From the NCBI GenBank assembly GCA_903934295.1, contig CAIZNI010000016.1:1-64000 (forward strand): a stretch of DNA of 64,000 nt, written 5' to 3'. The position numbers were made by a program, and so were the translations under genes. Each line of letters starts with the position of its first letter. Positions within the stretch are counted from its first letter, which is position 1. The notes under the pieces are model-generated. The model worked only from the letters and a program-made list of their open reading frames with translations. It had not been told where the DNA came from and ran no database searches. Positions 44,538 to 53,791 of this stretch are shown here, one piece after another. Origin of the DNA: an uncultured beta proteobacterium. Its GTDB lineage: Bacteria; Pseudomonadota; Gammaproteobacteria; Burkholderiales; Burkholderiaceae_E.

Positions 44538-45842
44538 TCAGCCGGCCGCCATCAGTTCGTCGAAGGCAAGCGCGCGGTCGACGATGCGCGCGGCGGACAG
44601 CACCCAGTCGACGACGTTCTGCTCGACGACGATGGCCTCGACCTCGGCCAGGCGGGTGCGATCGCTGAAGTAGTAGCGGATCAGTTCGCCAGGGTTCTCG
44701 TAGGACTGGGCAAACTCCTCGACCTGCTTGCGCAGCTGGTCGGGCTTGGCTTGCAGCGACTTGCCGCGAACCAGTTCGGCCACCAGCAGGCCCAGGCGAA
44801 CCCGGGTCTGTGCCTGTTCCTTGAAGGTGTCGGGCGGAATCGGGGGCATCTTGTCGATGTCCATGCCACGCTGCTTGAGGTCGGCTCGGGCGCGTTCACC
44901 CAGCGACTCGGCCTCGGCGCCCACCAGTGCGGAAGGCAGCTCGAAACTGGCGAGGCCGGGCAAGGCCAGCATCACCGCCGATTTGGTGCGGGCGCGCAGG
45001 CGCTGGGCGACTTCGCGCTCGAGGTTGGCGCGGACATCGGCGCGCAGTTTCTCGATCGAGCCGTCGGCGACACCGAGTGCCTTGGCGAATTCCTCGTCGA
45101 GGGCGGGCGGCTGTTGCTCTTCGACCTGGACGACCTTGGTGTCGAAATGGGCGGTCTTGCCGGCGAGTTCAGCGGCGCCGTAGTCGGCGGGGAAACCGAC
45201 CGGGAAGCCGGGCGTGTCGCCGGCGCTGGCGCCGCGCAGACCGGCCTCGAAGTCGGGCAGCATCCGGCCCTGGCCGAGCACGACCTGGAAGCCTTCCGCT
45301 GCACCGCCTTCAAACGGCGTGCCGTCCAGCGTGCCCTTGAAATCGATGGTGACGCGGTCGCCATCGGCGGCGGGACGGGTGACCGCCACCCAGGGGGCGC
45401 GCTGCTTGCGCAGGATGTCCAGCGTCTTGTCGACCTCATCTTCGCCGACGGCACAGGTGAAGCGCTCGACTTCGAGCGTCGCCACATCGCCGACGGCGAT
45501 CTCGGGATAGACCTCGAAGGTTGCGGTGAAACCGAGCTCGCCTTCGGCCGCGTCTTCCCGGCGATCGATCTGCGGCTGGCCGGCGACCCGCACGCCATGT
45601 TCGGCGATCGCGTCGCTGAAGGCCTTGGAAACCGCATCACCCAGGACTTCCGACTGGATCTGGGCGCCGTAGGACTGCTCGATCATGCGCATCGGCACCT
45701 TGCCGGGCCGAAAGCCGGGCATCTTGGTCGTTCGCGCGAGCTTGCGCAGCCGGTCACCGACCTCGCGCTCGATGTCCGACAGCGTCACCGCCATGGAAAG
45801 CCTGCGCCCGAGGGCATCCACTGATTCGAGTTGAGTTGCCAT
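44538..45842 (-). CDS. tig: Trigger factor
   Basis: 434-residue ribosome-associated chaperone. N-terminal ribosome-binding domain with the signature [20 protein letters not shown]-type prolyl isomerase domain ([20 protein letters not shown] ... [15 protein letters not shown]); helical C-terminal arms ([16 protein letters not shown] onward). Length matches E. coli (432). It starts only 42 bases downstream of tRNA-Leu on the same strand, so tig is probably transcribed together with that tRNA. Confidence 0.97.
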   Translation of the reverse strand: MATQLESVDALGRRLSMAVTLSDIEREVGDRLRKLARTTKMPGFRPGKVPMRMIEQSYGAQIQSEVLGDAVSKAFSDAIAEHGVRVAGQPQIDRREDAAEGELGFTATFEVYPEIAVGDVATLEVERFTCAVGEDEVDKTLDILRKQRAPWVAVTRPAADGDRVTIDFKGTLDGTPFEGGAAEGFQVVLGQGRMLPDFEAGLRGASAGDTPGFPVGFPADYGAAELAGKTAHFDTKVVQVEEQQPPALDEEFAKALGVADGSIEKLRADVRANLEREVAQRLRARTKSAVMLALPGLASFELPSALVGAEAESLGERARADLKQRGMDIDKMPPIPPDTFKEQAQTRVRLGLLVAELVRGKSLQAKPDQLRKQVEEFAQSYENPGELIRYYFSDRTRLAEVEAIVVEQNVVDWVLSAARIVDRALAFDELMAAG

Positions 45843-45884
45843 GCTTTATCCAGATCTGTTGTCGACGAAGTGCCGCGTAGCGGC

Positions 45885-45970
45885 TGGTGCGGCCGAAAGG
45901 ACTCGAACCTTCACGCTCAAAGAGCGCCAGGACCTAAACCTGGTGCGTCTACCAATTCCGCCACGGCCGC
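45885..45970 (-). tRNA. tRNA-Leu (anticodon TAG)
   Basis: 86 bases with encoded CCA. Acceptor GCGGCCG/CGGCCGC, anticodon stem CCAGG/CCTGG around TTTAGGT, a long variable arm (GCGCTCTTTGAGCGT) as expected for a class II tRNA, T-arm GGTTCGAGTCC. Upstream of tig. Confidence 0.97.
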
Positions 45971-45980
45971 AAAACCCGCG

Positions 45981-45986
45981 ATTGTA
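45981..45986 (-). promoter_or_regulatory. -10 box of the tRNA-Leu/tig transcript
   Basis: TACAAT on the minus strand, ten bases before tRNA-Leu. -35 not recognisable. It is the only candidate promoter seen above tig. Confidence 0.45.
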
Positions 45987-46050
45987 TCGGATCACGATCG
46001 GCCATCGGCGCGCCACCCGGAAAAACCGGCGGCCGGTCATCGCGACTGCC

Positions 46051-46066
46051 TACAATGGCGCCCATG
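46051..46066 (+). promoter_or_regulatory. -10 box adjoining the hpnC start
   Basis: TACAAT at 46051-46056, seven bases before the ATG at 46064. It overlaps the alternative ATG at 46055, which would then not be in the transcript. Predicts a leaderless hpnC mRNA. Confidence 0.5.
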
Positions 46067-46972
46067 ACCGAGGCCGATTCCCGAACCGTCACCCCCAAAA
46101 GCGCCGCCCCTCGCAGTGCGCCCGATACCGACGCCAGCGCCGGCATGCCCTGGCACGGAGTGGCGCATTACGAGAATTTTCCGGTGGCGTCGTGGCTGGT
46201 GCCGTCGGCGATGCGCCCGGCCGTGACAGCACTATACCGATTCGCCCGTTACGCCGACGACGTCGCCGATGAAGGCGAGCACCCGGCGGGAGACCGCCTG
46301 GCAGAACTCGACCGGCTCGAACACGCGCTCGACGAGCCGGCTCCCCGGCACCCGCTGGTGGCGCCGCTGATGCCCCACCTGGCCGCCCAGCCGCAGGCGC
46401 GCGATGAATGCCGAGCCCTGCTATCGGCCTTTCGGCAGGATGTGAGCGTGACCCGCCACGCCGATTTCGCCGCCCTGCAGGACTATTGCTCGCGCTCGGC
46501 GGCACCGGTCGGACGGCTGATGCTGGGCCTGTTCGGTTGCCGTCGCGAGGCGCTGCTCGCGCCGTCCGATGCCATCTGCACGGCCTTGCAGCTGATCAAT
46601 TTTCTTCAGGACATGGCCATCGACTGGACCCGCGGACGGCTCTACATCGCGCTCGATGAATTGAGCGACGCGGGCCTGAGCGAGGACGACATCGACCGGG
46701 CGGTACGCGCTGGCCGGGCCGACGCGCCCCTGCGTCGACTGGTGGCGTCTCAGGCGCGACGCTGCGCCGCGCTGCTGGAGGCCGGCGCGCCGATGGTGTC
46801 GCAAGTGCCGTGGCGGCTCGGACTGGAACTGCGCGGTGTGCTTGCCGGCGGACGGTGCATCCTCGAAAAGCTCGCCCGCGACGGCTACGATCCGTTCGCC
46901 CGCCGTCCCCGGATCCGCGCGAGCGACGTTCCCACCCTGCTGCGCCTGGCGTTCTCGCCTGCCCGGCTTTGA
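46064..46972 (+). CDS. hpnC: Squalene synthase HpnC (hydroxysqualene synthase)
   Basis: 302-residue trans-isoprenyl diphosphate synthase-like enzyme that converts presqualene diphosphate to hydroxysqualene, the second of three steps to squalene for hopanoids. HYENFPVASWLVPSAMRPAV is the HpnC N-terminal signature; acidic motifs RYADDVADEGEH and INFLQDMAIDWTRGR follow. The ATG at 46064 is preferred (see promoter entry); the N-terminal 25 residues before GMPWHGVAHYENF are low-complexity. hpnD follows after 19 bases. Confidence 0.92.
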   Translation: MTEADSRTVTPKSAAPRSAPDTDASAGMPWHGVAHYENFPVASWLVPSAMRPAVTALYRFARYADDVADEGEHPAGDRLAELDRLEHALDEPAPRHPLVAPLMPHLAAQPQARDECRALLSAFRQDVSVTRHADFAALQDYCSRSAAPVGRLMLGLFGCRREALLAPSDAICTALQLINFLQDMAIDWTRGRLYIALDELSDAGLSEDDIDRAVRAGRADAPLRRLVASQARRCAALLEAGAPMVSQVPWRLGLELRGVLAGGRCILEKLARDGYDPFARRPRIRASDVPTLLRLAFSPARL

Positions 46973-46991
46973 ATCCCGCATCGCAGACGAC

Positions 46992-47852
46992 ATGACGCCC
47001 GACCAGTATTGCCAGGAAAAAGCCGCCCGAAGCGGCTCGAGCTTCTACTACAGCTTTCTGTTCCTGCCGCCGCCGCAGCGGCGCGCGATCATCGCGCTGT
47101 ACGCGTTCTGCCGCGAGGTCGACGACACCGTCGACGAAAGCACCGATGACGGTGTCGCGCGGACCCGGCTGGCGTGGTGGCGTGACGAGATCGGCCGCCT
47201 GTTCGAGGGTGCGCCCGGTCACCCGGTCACGCGGGCGCTGCAACCCGCTCTGGCGTCATTCGGAATCGACCGGGCTCGGCTGATCGAGATCATCGACGGC
47301 ATGCAGATGGACCTGGATCAGAGCCGCTACCTCGACTTCACCAACCTGCGCCTTTACTGCCACCGGGTTGCCGGCGTGGTCGGCACGCTGTCGGCCGGGA
47401 TTTTTTCTCCCGGGCGCGGCGATCTCGATGAGTATGCCGACTCGTTGGGGCTGGCCCTGCAGCTGACCAACATCATCCGCGATGTCGGTGAGGACGCCCG
47501 GCGCGGGCGCATCTACCTGCCGATCGAGGACCTGCAGCAATTCGAGGTACCGGCCCACCAGATCCTGTCGGCGCAATACTCCGAGCGCTTCAGCGCGCTG
47601 ATGCGTTTCCAGGCCGAGCGCGCGCGCAGCTTCTATCGCCAGGCCTTCGCGGCACTGCCGCCGGACACCCGGCGGGAGCAGCGTACCGGGCTGATCATGG
47701 CCGACATCTATGCCACGCTGCTGGCCGAGATCGAGCGCGATGACTTCCAGGTGCTTCACCAGCGCGTGTCGCTCACGCCGCTGCGAAAGTTCTGGCTCGC
47801 CTGGCGCACGTTCGTGGCTGCGCGGGTGCCGCGCATCCCCGATGCCGCCTGA
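46992..47852 (+). CDS. hpnD: Presqualene diphosphate synthase HpnD
   Basis: 286-residue enzyme condensing two farnesyl diphosphates to presqualene diphosphate. Start MTPDQYCQEKAARSGSSFYY, substrate motifs FCREVDDTVDES and LTNIIRDVGEDARRGRIYLP (the second Asp-rich motif), DSLGLALQL. Its order between hpnC and hpnE is the standard hpnCDE operon. hpnE starts within its last codons (11-base overlap). Confidence 0.95.
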   Translation: MTPDQYCQEKAARSGSSFYYSFLFLPPPQRRAIIALYAFCREVDDTVDESTDDGVARTRLAWWRDEIGRLFEGAPGHPVTRALQPALASFGIDRARLIEIIDGMQMDLDQSRYLDFTNLRLYCHRVAGVVGTLSAGIFSPGRGDLDEYADSLGLALQLTNIIRDVGEDARRGRIYLPIEDLQQFEVPAHQILSAQYSERFSALMRFQAERARSFYRQAFAALPPDTRREQRTGLIMADIYATLLAEIERDDFQVLHQRVSLTPLRKFWLAWRTFVAARVPRIPDAA

Positions 47853-49233
47853 GTCACCGACGCGGCCGCGCGCACGGGCGGGCACGGCCGCGACATCCCC
47901 GATCGTGGTCGTCGGCGCCGGCTGGGCCGGTCTGGCTGCGGCGGTGACGCTCGCCCAGGCGGGACGGGCCGTCACCGTGCTCGAAGCGTCGGCGCAGCCC
48001 GGGGGGCGCGCGCGCGCGATCACCCTGACGATGGCCGGGCGAACGCTCGCGCTGGACAACGGGCAGCACCTGATCGTGGGCGCCTACCGGGACAGCCTGG
48101 CACTGATGAAACAGGTCGGCATGCCGGCCGACGCCCTGCGGCGCCGGCCGATGCGCCTGCGCTCGGTCGACGGGCTGGCGATCGACTCGGCCCCGCTGCC
48201 CGCGCCCCTGCACCTGCTGGCCGGGCTGCTGCGTGCGGGCGGTCTGAGCTGGCGCGATCGCTGGGCACTGACGCGACTGCTGGGCGGGCTGCGGCTGGCC
48301 GGGTGGCCGGCACCGCCGGCGGGCGAGACCGTCGAGGCCTGGCTGGCCCGCGGCACGCAACCGGCAGCGCTGATTCGCCGGTTCTGGGAGCCGCTGTGCG
48401 TGGCGACACTGAACACCGCACCGCACCAGGCCTGCGCGGCCACTTTCATCCGGGTGCTGCACGACACCCTGGGCGCCGGGCGTTCGGCGAGCGACTTCCT
48501 GCTGCCTTCCTCGACCCTGGGCGCGGTGCTGCCGGAACCGGCCGCAGCCCATCTGGCGCGGATCGGCGCGCCATTGCGCTGGCGCTGCCCGGCCCGCGGA
48601 CTGCGCCGGGCAGCGCACGCAGGCGGCTGGTTGATCGACACCCCGGAGGGCGAGATCGAGTCGAGCGCGGTCGTTCTGGCCGTTCCGCCGGCGGTGCAGG
48701 TGCGCCTGTTGCAGACGCTGCCCCCACAGCCGCAGGCCGAGCGGCTGATCTCGCGACTGAGCGATTTCGAGTACGACGCGATCGCGACGGTGTACCTCGC
48801 CTGGGATGCGTCGGTATCGTCCCGGCTGCCCGAGACGGTGATGCTGGCGGAGGCCCCCGAGCGGGGTGAGTTCGGACAGTGGCTGTTCAGGCGCGACCCG
48901 CAGCAGGGCCTGGCACTGGCGGCAGTGGTGGTAAGCGCGCGCGGGCGCCTTGCCGAGGACGCGTCCGTCCTCACCGCCGGGATCGCCCGCCAGGTATCCC
49001 GGCAACTGAACTTGCCTGACCCGATCGCCGCCAGAGCCGTCACGGAAAAGCGCGCGACCTTTCGCTGCACGCCGCAGCGCCCGCGTGTGGGACCGCGCAC
49101 CATCGATGGCGCCCCCCTGCCCTGGGCGGACCTGTGGCTGGCCGGCGACCATGTCTGGCCGGACTACCCGGCCACGCTCGAGGGCGCGGTGCGCAGCGGC
49201 CTGACGGCGGCGCGCGAACTGCTGGCCGGCTGA
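47842..49233 (+). CDS. hpnE: Squalene-forming FAD-dependent desaturase/reductase HpnE
   Basis: 463-residue flavoprotein reducing hydroxysqualene to squalene. FAD-binding motif PIVVVGAGWAGLAAAVTLAQ near residue 20, then VLEASAQPGGRARA; RFWEPLCVATLNTAP and the C-terminal LWLAGDHVWPDYPATLEGAV fit the amine-oxidase/carotenoid-desaturase fold. The ATG at 47842 overlaps hpnD by 11 bases. Downstream hopanoid genes (shc, hpnG and so on) are not in the window. Confidence 0.93.
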   Translation: MPPESPTRPRARAGTAATSPIVVVGAGWAGLAAAVTLAQAGRAVTVLEASAQPGGRARAITLTMAGRTLALDNGQHLIVGAYRDSLALMKQVGMPADALRRRPMRLRSVDGLAIDSAPLPAPLHLLAGLLRAGGLSWRDRWALTRLLGGLRLAGWPAPPAGETVEAWLARGTQPAALIRRFWEPLCVATLNTAPHQACAATFIRVLHDTLGAGRSASDFLLPSSTLGAVLPEPAAAHLARIGAPLRWRCPARGLRRAAHAGGWLIDTPEGEIESSAVVLAVPPAVQVRLLQTLPPQPQAERLISRLSDFEYDAIATVYLAWDASVSSRLPETVMLAEAPERGEFGQWLFRRDPQQGLALAAVVVSARGRLAEDASVLTAGIARQVSRQLNLPDPIAARAVTEKRATFRCTPQRPRVGPRTIDGAPLPWADLWLAGDHVWPDYPATLEGAVRSGLTAARELLAG

Positions 49234-49262
49234 GCCGGGCAGCTGACGGGGTCCGTCGGCCA

Positions 49263-49323
49263 ATGCAGCCGCCGTCTATGCAGCCGCCGTCTATGCACCC
49301 ACCGGTCAATGCACCCACCGGAC
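49263..49323. repeat. Short tandem repeat, 15-16 bp x4, between hpnE and the DUF2889 gene
   Basis: Two copies of ATGCAGCCGCCGTCT (49263-49277, 49278-49292) then two diverged copies ATGCACCCACCGG(T/A)C starting at 49293 and 49309. It fills most of the convergent spacer 49234-49338. Confidence 0.8.
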
Positions 49324-49338
49324 AGGCTCCAGCCCGGG

Positions 49339-49911
49339 TCAGCGCTCGACCGGCTTGATCCAGTGCGGATAAAGGCGGGTCACCATCTCGCCATCAGCAG
49401 CCCAGGCGCGGCAGCCGTTCAGAAAGCCCTTCGGATCACCGGTCACCCGCACGGGCGCATCACCGCCGTCATCGGCCGGCCAGCCCTGGATCGTCTGAAA
49501 GGCGACAGTGGCCATCGGGAACAGCAGTTCGCGAACATGGGTGCAGCCCGCCACACCACCCACGCACGACTGCACGGTCTTGCGCCAGCCCGGGCCGATG
49601 CTTTTCCCCACCAGTCCCTGGAAGGCCGGTGGCGCGCCCAGACAGGCACCATAGGGATGCGCCGCCATCTCGATCTCGATGCCACGCACGACCATCTGCG
49701 CGTCGATGGTCAGGCGAACCACCATGTCGTGGACCGGCGCGCCCACTTCGCGCGTGCCGCGCTCGGGTTCCCGATACCGGTAGGCCTTGGTGTCGAGGAT
49801 CCGGGCTTCGATGTCCCAGAGGCCGTCTTCACGCAGGAAACCGTCGCAGACGATGCGACGGGTGTGCAGGAGACGCCGCGGCGCCGGTGCTGACAAAGCC
49901 ATCGTGTTCAT
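49339..49911 (-). CDS. DUF2889 family protein
   Basis: 190-residue cytosolic protein of unknown function. Conserved-looking blocks: RIVCDGFLREDGLWDIEARI, DMVVRLTIDAQMVVRGIEIE, GLVGKSIGPGWRKTV and GGVAGCTHVRELLFPM. The GCTH motif is a candidate metal or active site. No signal peptide. The ATG overlaps the radA stop as ATGA. It faces hpnE tail to tail. I can assign the family but no role. Confidence 0.82.
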   Translation of the reverse strand: MNTMALSAPAPRRLLHTRRIVCDGFLREDGLWDIEARILDTKAYRYREPERGTREVGAPVHDMVVRLTIDAQMVVRGIEIEMAAHPYGACLGAPPAFQGLVGKSIGPGWRKTVQSCVGGVAGCTHVRELLFPMATVAFQTIQGWPADDGGDAPVRVTGDPKGFLNGCRAWAADGEMVTRLYPHWIKPVER

Positions 49912-51272
49912 TCCTCCCAGGCGGCGCCGAGCGCCTCGTCGATTCGATCCAGGCCGATCGTGACCATGCCCTCGATCGGTTTCTTGGGCAGGTTCGCCCG
50001 GGGCACCAGTGCCCGTGAAAACCCGAGCTTGGCCGCCTCACGCAGGCGCTCCTGCCCCCGGGGCGCGGGCCGGATCTCGCCGGCCAGGCCGACCTCGCCG
50101 AACACCGCCAGGCCGCGCGGCAAGGGTCGCCCCTTGAGCGACGACGCCACCGCCAGCACCACCGCAAGGTCGGCGGCGGGCTCGCCGATCCGCACCCCGC
50201 CAACCGCGTTCACGAAGACATCCTGGTCGAACAGCGCCATGCCGGCGTGCCGGTGCAGCACTGCGAGCAGCAGCGCCAGACGATTGTTCTCCAGCCCCAC
50301 CGACAGGCGTCGCGGGTTGGGCACATGGGCGGTGTCGACCAGCGCCTGAACCTCGACCAGCAGCGGCCGGCTGCCCTCCTGGGTGATCAGCACGCAGGCG
50401 CCCGGCACCGGCTGCGCGTGCTGGGACAGGAACAGGGCCGATGGATTCGACACCCCGCGCAGTCCGCGATCGGTCATGGCGAAAACACCGAGCTCATTGA
50501 CAGCGCCGAATCGGTTCTTGAAGGCACGCACCAGCCGAAACGACGAGTGGGTATCGCCCTCGAAATAGAGCACCGAGTCGACCATGTGCTCGAGCACCCG
50601 GGGACCGGCCAGCGTGCCCTCCTTGGTGACGTGGCCGATCATCACGATCGCGCAGCCCAGCTGCTTGGACAGCCGGGTCAGCTGCGCGGCGCACTCGCGG
50701 ACCTGCGAGACCGAGCCCGGCGCGGCGGTCAGTGCTTCGGAATAAAGCGTCTGGATGGAATCGATCACCACCACCGCCGGACGGGTGGATTCGAGCACCG
50801 GCACGATCCGCTCGAGCGCGATCTCGGTCAGCAGCGGCATGGCTTCAGCGGCCAGACCCAGCCGGCGCGCCCGCAGCGCGATCTGTCCGGCCGACTCCTC
50901 GCCGGAAACGTAGAGCACCGGGTGCGCCGCGCACAGATGGGCCAGCGCCTGCAGCAGCAGCGTCGACTTGCCGATGCCCGGATCCCCGCCGATCAGCACC
51001 ACCGACCCGACCACCAGGCCGCCGCCCAGCACCCGGTCGAACTCGTCGCTGCCGGTCCCCAGACGGGCGATCGACTCGGTGGCCACCGAGCCCAGCGTCT
51101 GCACGCCGGCGGTCGGTGCGAGGCTGGCGAAGCGGTTGCGGCTGCCTGCCCGGTCATCGGCCACCGACTCCTGCAAGGTATTCCAGGCGGTGCAATGGGG
51201 GCACTGGCCCGACCATTTCGGCGAAATGCCGGCGCAATCGGTGCAGACGTACTGGGTCTTGGCCTTGGCCAT
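49908..51272 (-). CDS. radA: DNA repair protein RadA
   Basis: 454-residue RecA-like helicase acting at recombination intermediates. N-terminal zinc finger CTDCAGISPKWSGQCPHC, Walker A LIGGDPGIGKSTLLLQ, Walker B region VVVIDSIQTL, the RadA-specific KNRFGAVNELGVF motif, and a Lon-protease-like C-terminal domain (VNAVGGVRIGEPAADLAVVL). Length matches E. coli. It follows alr by 24 bases and is translationally coupled to the DUF2889 gene. Confidence 0.97.
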   Translation of the reverse strand: MAKAKTQYVCTDCAGISPKWSGQCPHCTAWNTLQESVADDRAGSRNRFASLAPTAGVQTLGSVATESIARLGTGSDEFDRVLGGGLVVGSVVLIGGDPGIGKSTLLLQALAHLCAAHPVLYVSGEESAGQIALRARRLGLAAEAMPLLTEIALERIVPVLESTRPAVVVIDSIQTLYSEALTAAPGSVSQVRECAAQLTRLSKQLGCAIVMIGHVTKEGTLAGPRVLEHMVDSVLYFEGDTHSSFRLVRAFKNRFGAVNELGVFAMTDRGLRGVSNPSALFLSQHAQPVPGACVLITQEGSRPLLVEVQALVDTAHVPNPRRLSVGLENNRLALLLAVLHRHAGMALFDQDVFVNAVGGVRIGEPAADLAVVLAVASSLKGRPLPRGLAVFGEVGLAGEIRPAPRGQERLREAAKLGFSRALVPRANLPKKPIEGMVTIGLDRIDEALGAAWEE

Positions 51273-51296
51273 GGATTCTCGACAATGCCTGCGGGT

Positions 51297-52400
51297 TCAG
51301 TCTTCGACGAGCACCGCGACCCGAGGGGCGATCGCGCACATCAGTTCATAGCCGATGGTACCGGCCCAGGCCGCCACCTCGTCGATCGGGATTTGCGCAC
51401 CCCACAGCTCGACCGGATCGCCCGGCCCCGCATCGGGTACCGGCGTGAGATCGACGGTCAGCATGTCCATCGACACCCGCCCGACCGTGCGGGTGCGCAC
51501 GCCCGCCACCGCCACCGGCGCGCCAGTCCCGGCATGGCGGGGGTAGCCATCGGCATAGCCGCAGGCGACCACCCCGATGCGCATCGGCCTGTCAGCCACG
51601 AAGCTGCTGCCGTAACCCACTGCATCGCCGGTCGCCAGCGATTGCACTCCGATCAGGCGCGATTCGAAATGCATCGCCGGTTGCAGGCCGAGCGCGCTCG
51701 CCGAGCGGCCGGCAAAAGGGCTGGCCCCGTAGAGCATGATGCCCGGGCGCACCCAGTCCGCGTGGGTGAGCGGGTGATCCAGGATCGCCGCGGAGTTGGC
51801 CAGCGAACAGGGCACCGGGGCGTGCGGCAGGGCGTGGCGGAATCGCGCCAGCGGTACGGCCACACCGGGCGGGCCGTCAGCGTCGGCAAAGTGGGTCATC
51901 CAGGTGACGCTTCGCACCGTGGGCAGGATCGCCAGCCGCGCTGCGGCAGCGGCGCTCTCGCCCAGCGGGAAACCCAGCCGGTTCATGCCGGTGTTGATCT
52001 TGAGGAAGACATCGATCCGGGAATCGGCCGAGTGGTCGCTCGCACCGTCGCTGCCTGCGTCACCGGACCGGGCGAGCCAGTCGATCTGGCGCGGTTCATG
52101 AACCACCAGCGACAGGCCCGCGGACCGGGCCAGCGTCACGTCGGCGGCATCGAACGCGCCCTCGAGCATCAGCAGGGGCCGCGTCCACCCCAGCCGGCGC
52201 AAGGCGAGCGCATGGTCGAACTCGACCAGGGCCAGACCGTCGGCGCGGGCGAATCCCTGCAGCGCCGCCGCCAGCCCATGGCCGTAGGCGTTGGCCTTGA
52301 CCACCGCCCAGATCCGGCTGTTCGGCGCAAGGCGGCCGACCTGCGACAGATTGTGCTGCAGCGCGGAAACTCGGATACGGATGCGGGTGGGTCGGGTCAT
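51297..52400 (-). CDS. alr: Alanine racemase
   Basis: 367-residue PLP enzyme supplying D-Ala for peptidoglycan. PLP lysine in WAVVKANAYGHG; FLKINTGMNRLGF; THFADAD; catalytic Tyr in GDAVGYGSSF; RVSMDMLTVDLT. An extra Asp/Ser-rich loop (GDAGSDGASDHSADSR) precedes the DVFLKINTG strand and is not typical. A candidate -10 (TATAGT) lies 18 bases before the ATG, in the divergent spacer with lplT. The operon continues into radA. Confidence 0.95.
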   Translation of the reverse strand: MTRPTRIRIRVSALQHNLSQVGRLAPNSRIWAVVKANAYGHGLAAALQGFARADGLALVEFDHALALRRLGWTRPLLMLEGAFDAADVTLARSAGLSLVVHEPRQIDWLARSGDAGSDGASDHSADSRIDVFLKINTGMNRLGFPLGESAAAAARLAILPTVRSVTWMTHFADADGPPGVAVPLARFRHALPHAPVPCSLANSAAILDHPLTHADWVRPGIMLYGASPFAGRSASALGLQPAMHFESRLIGVQSLATGDAVGYGSSFVADRPMRIGVVACGYADGYPRHAGTGAPVAVAGVRTRTVGRVSMDMLTVDLTPVPDAGPGDPVELWGAQIPIDEVAAWAGTIGYELMCAIAPRVAVLVED

Positions 52401-52472
52401 GGCGCTCGGACACGGGGAACTATACCCCCGGACCCAGGCCGGCCGGCCGGCAACTCGGCGGAAGCTTCATGG

Positions 52473-52478
52473 TATAAA
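52473..52478 (+). promoter_or_regulatory. -10 box for lplT
   Basis: TATAAA, 37 bases before the lplT ATG, in the 115-base spacer divergent from alr. Confidence 0.4.
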
Positions 52479-52515
52479 CCCGGCGCCCTCTGTTGGGGGA
52501 CACGACAGGGGATTC

Positions 52516-53781
52516 ATGAAACGCGGCTTTTACACGATCATGGCAGCGCAGTTCTTCTCGTCGCTTGCCGACAACGCGCTGCTGATCGCCGCGATCGCGC
52601 TGCTGGTCGAGTTGCACGCGCCCGACTGGATGAAGCCGCTCCTGAAGCTGTTCTTCACCATTTCCTACGTCGTGCTCGCGCCGTTCGTGGGCGCCCTGGC
52701 CGACTCGATGCCCAAGGGCCGGGTGATGTTCATCACCAACACGATCAAGGTCGTTGGCTGTCTGCTGATGTTCTTCAGCCTGCATCCGCTGCTGGCCTAT
52801 GCGGTGGTGGGTTTCGGCGCGGCGGCCTACTCCCCGGCCAAGTACGGCATCCTCACCGAACTGCTCCCGCCCGAGAAACTCGTTGCCGCCAATGGCTGGA
52901 TCGAGGGCACCACCGTCGGCTCGATCATCCTGGGCACCGTCCTGGGTGGGGCACTGATCAGTCCGGCGATCTCCTCGACGCTGCTGGCTGCCGACCTGCC
53001 AGGCATGGACACCGGCATCGACACGCCCGCCGAGGCCGCCATCCTGGTGATCGCGGTGGTCTACTTCATCGCGGCGATGTTCAACCTGCGGATTCCCGAT
53101 ACCGGCGCCCACTACCCTCACCAGGAGCGCAACCCGTTCAAGCTGGTGAGCGAGTTCGGACACTGCTGCGTGGTGCTCTGGAAGGACCGCCTTGGACAGA
53201 TCTCGCTCGCGGTGACCACCCTGTTCTGGGGAGCGGGTGCGACGCTGCAGTTCATCGTGCTGGAGTGGGCGCGAACCGCGCTGGGGATGCCGCTGAGCCG
53301 GGCTGCGGTGCTGCAGGGCGTGGTCGCCGTCGGAATCGCGCTGGGCGCGGTGCTGGCGGCGCGCTGGATTCCGCTGCGCGGCGCGCTGCGGGTGCTGCCG
53401 GTGGGCGTGGGCATGGGGCTGCTGGTGCCGCTGATGACGCTCGTCTCCACCCAGGAAGCGGCCTATCCGCTGCTGGTGATCGTGGGTGCGCTGGCCGGTT
53501 TCTTCGTCGTGCCGATGAACGCGCTGCTGCAGCACCGCGGCCATGTGCTGATGAGCGCCGGCCATTCGATCGCGGTCCAGAACTTCAACGAGAACCTGAA
53601 CATCCTGCTGATGCTGGGCCTGTACGCGCTGCTCATCAGTTCGAAGGTCCACATCAGCTACATCATCATTGCGTTCGGTCTCTTTGTGGCGGTGATGATG
53701 ACCGGGGTGATCCTGCTGCATCGGCGCAACCAGCGCGAATTCGACTCGGAAGCCACCCTGCCCAGCGCGGGCGGGCACTGA
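52516..53781 (+). CDS. lplT: Lysophospholipid transporter LplT (MFS)
   Basis: 421-residue inner-membrane major-facilitator protein that flips lysophospholipids inward for reacylation. It starts MKRGFYTIMAAQFFSSLADN, the LplT hallmark, with about 11-12 membrane segments; PLLAYAVVGFGAAAYSPAKY and GILTELLPPEKLVAANGWIE are conserved. AGGGG lies five bases before the ATG at 52516. E. coli pairs lplT with the acyltransferase aas; no aas is next to it here. Confidence 0.92.
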   Translation: MKRGFYTIMAAQFFSSLADNALLIAAIALLVELHAPDWMKPLLKLFFTISYVVLAPFVGALADSMPKGRVMFITNTIKVVGCLLMFFSLHPLLAYAVVGFGAAAYSPAKYGILTELLPPEKLVAANGWIEGTTVGSIILGTVLGGALISPAISSTLLAADLPGMDTGIDTPAEAAILVIAVVYFIAAMFNLRIPDTGAHYPHQERNPFKLVSEFGHCCVVLWKDRLGQISLAVTTLFWGAGATLQFIVLEWARTALGMPLSRAAVLQGVVAVGIALGAVLAARWIPLRGALRVLPVGVGMGLLVPLMTLVSTQEAAYPLLVIVGALAGFFVVPMNALLQHRGHVLMSAGHSIAVQNFNENLNILLMLGLYALLISSKVHISYIIIAFGLFVAVMMTGVILLHRRNQREFDSEATLPSAGGH

Positions 53782-53791
53782 TCCGCGGCGA

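Noticed and set aside
45831-46272. Short plus-strand frames near tRNA-Leu
   Set aside because: They run antisense through the tRNA and out of frame into hpnC.
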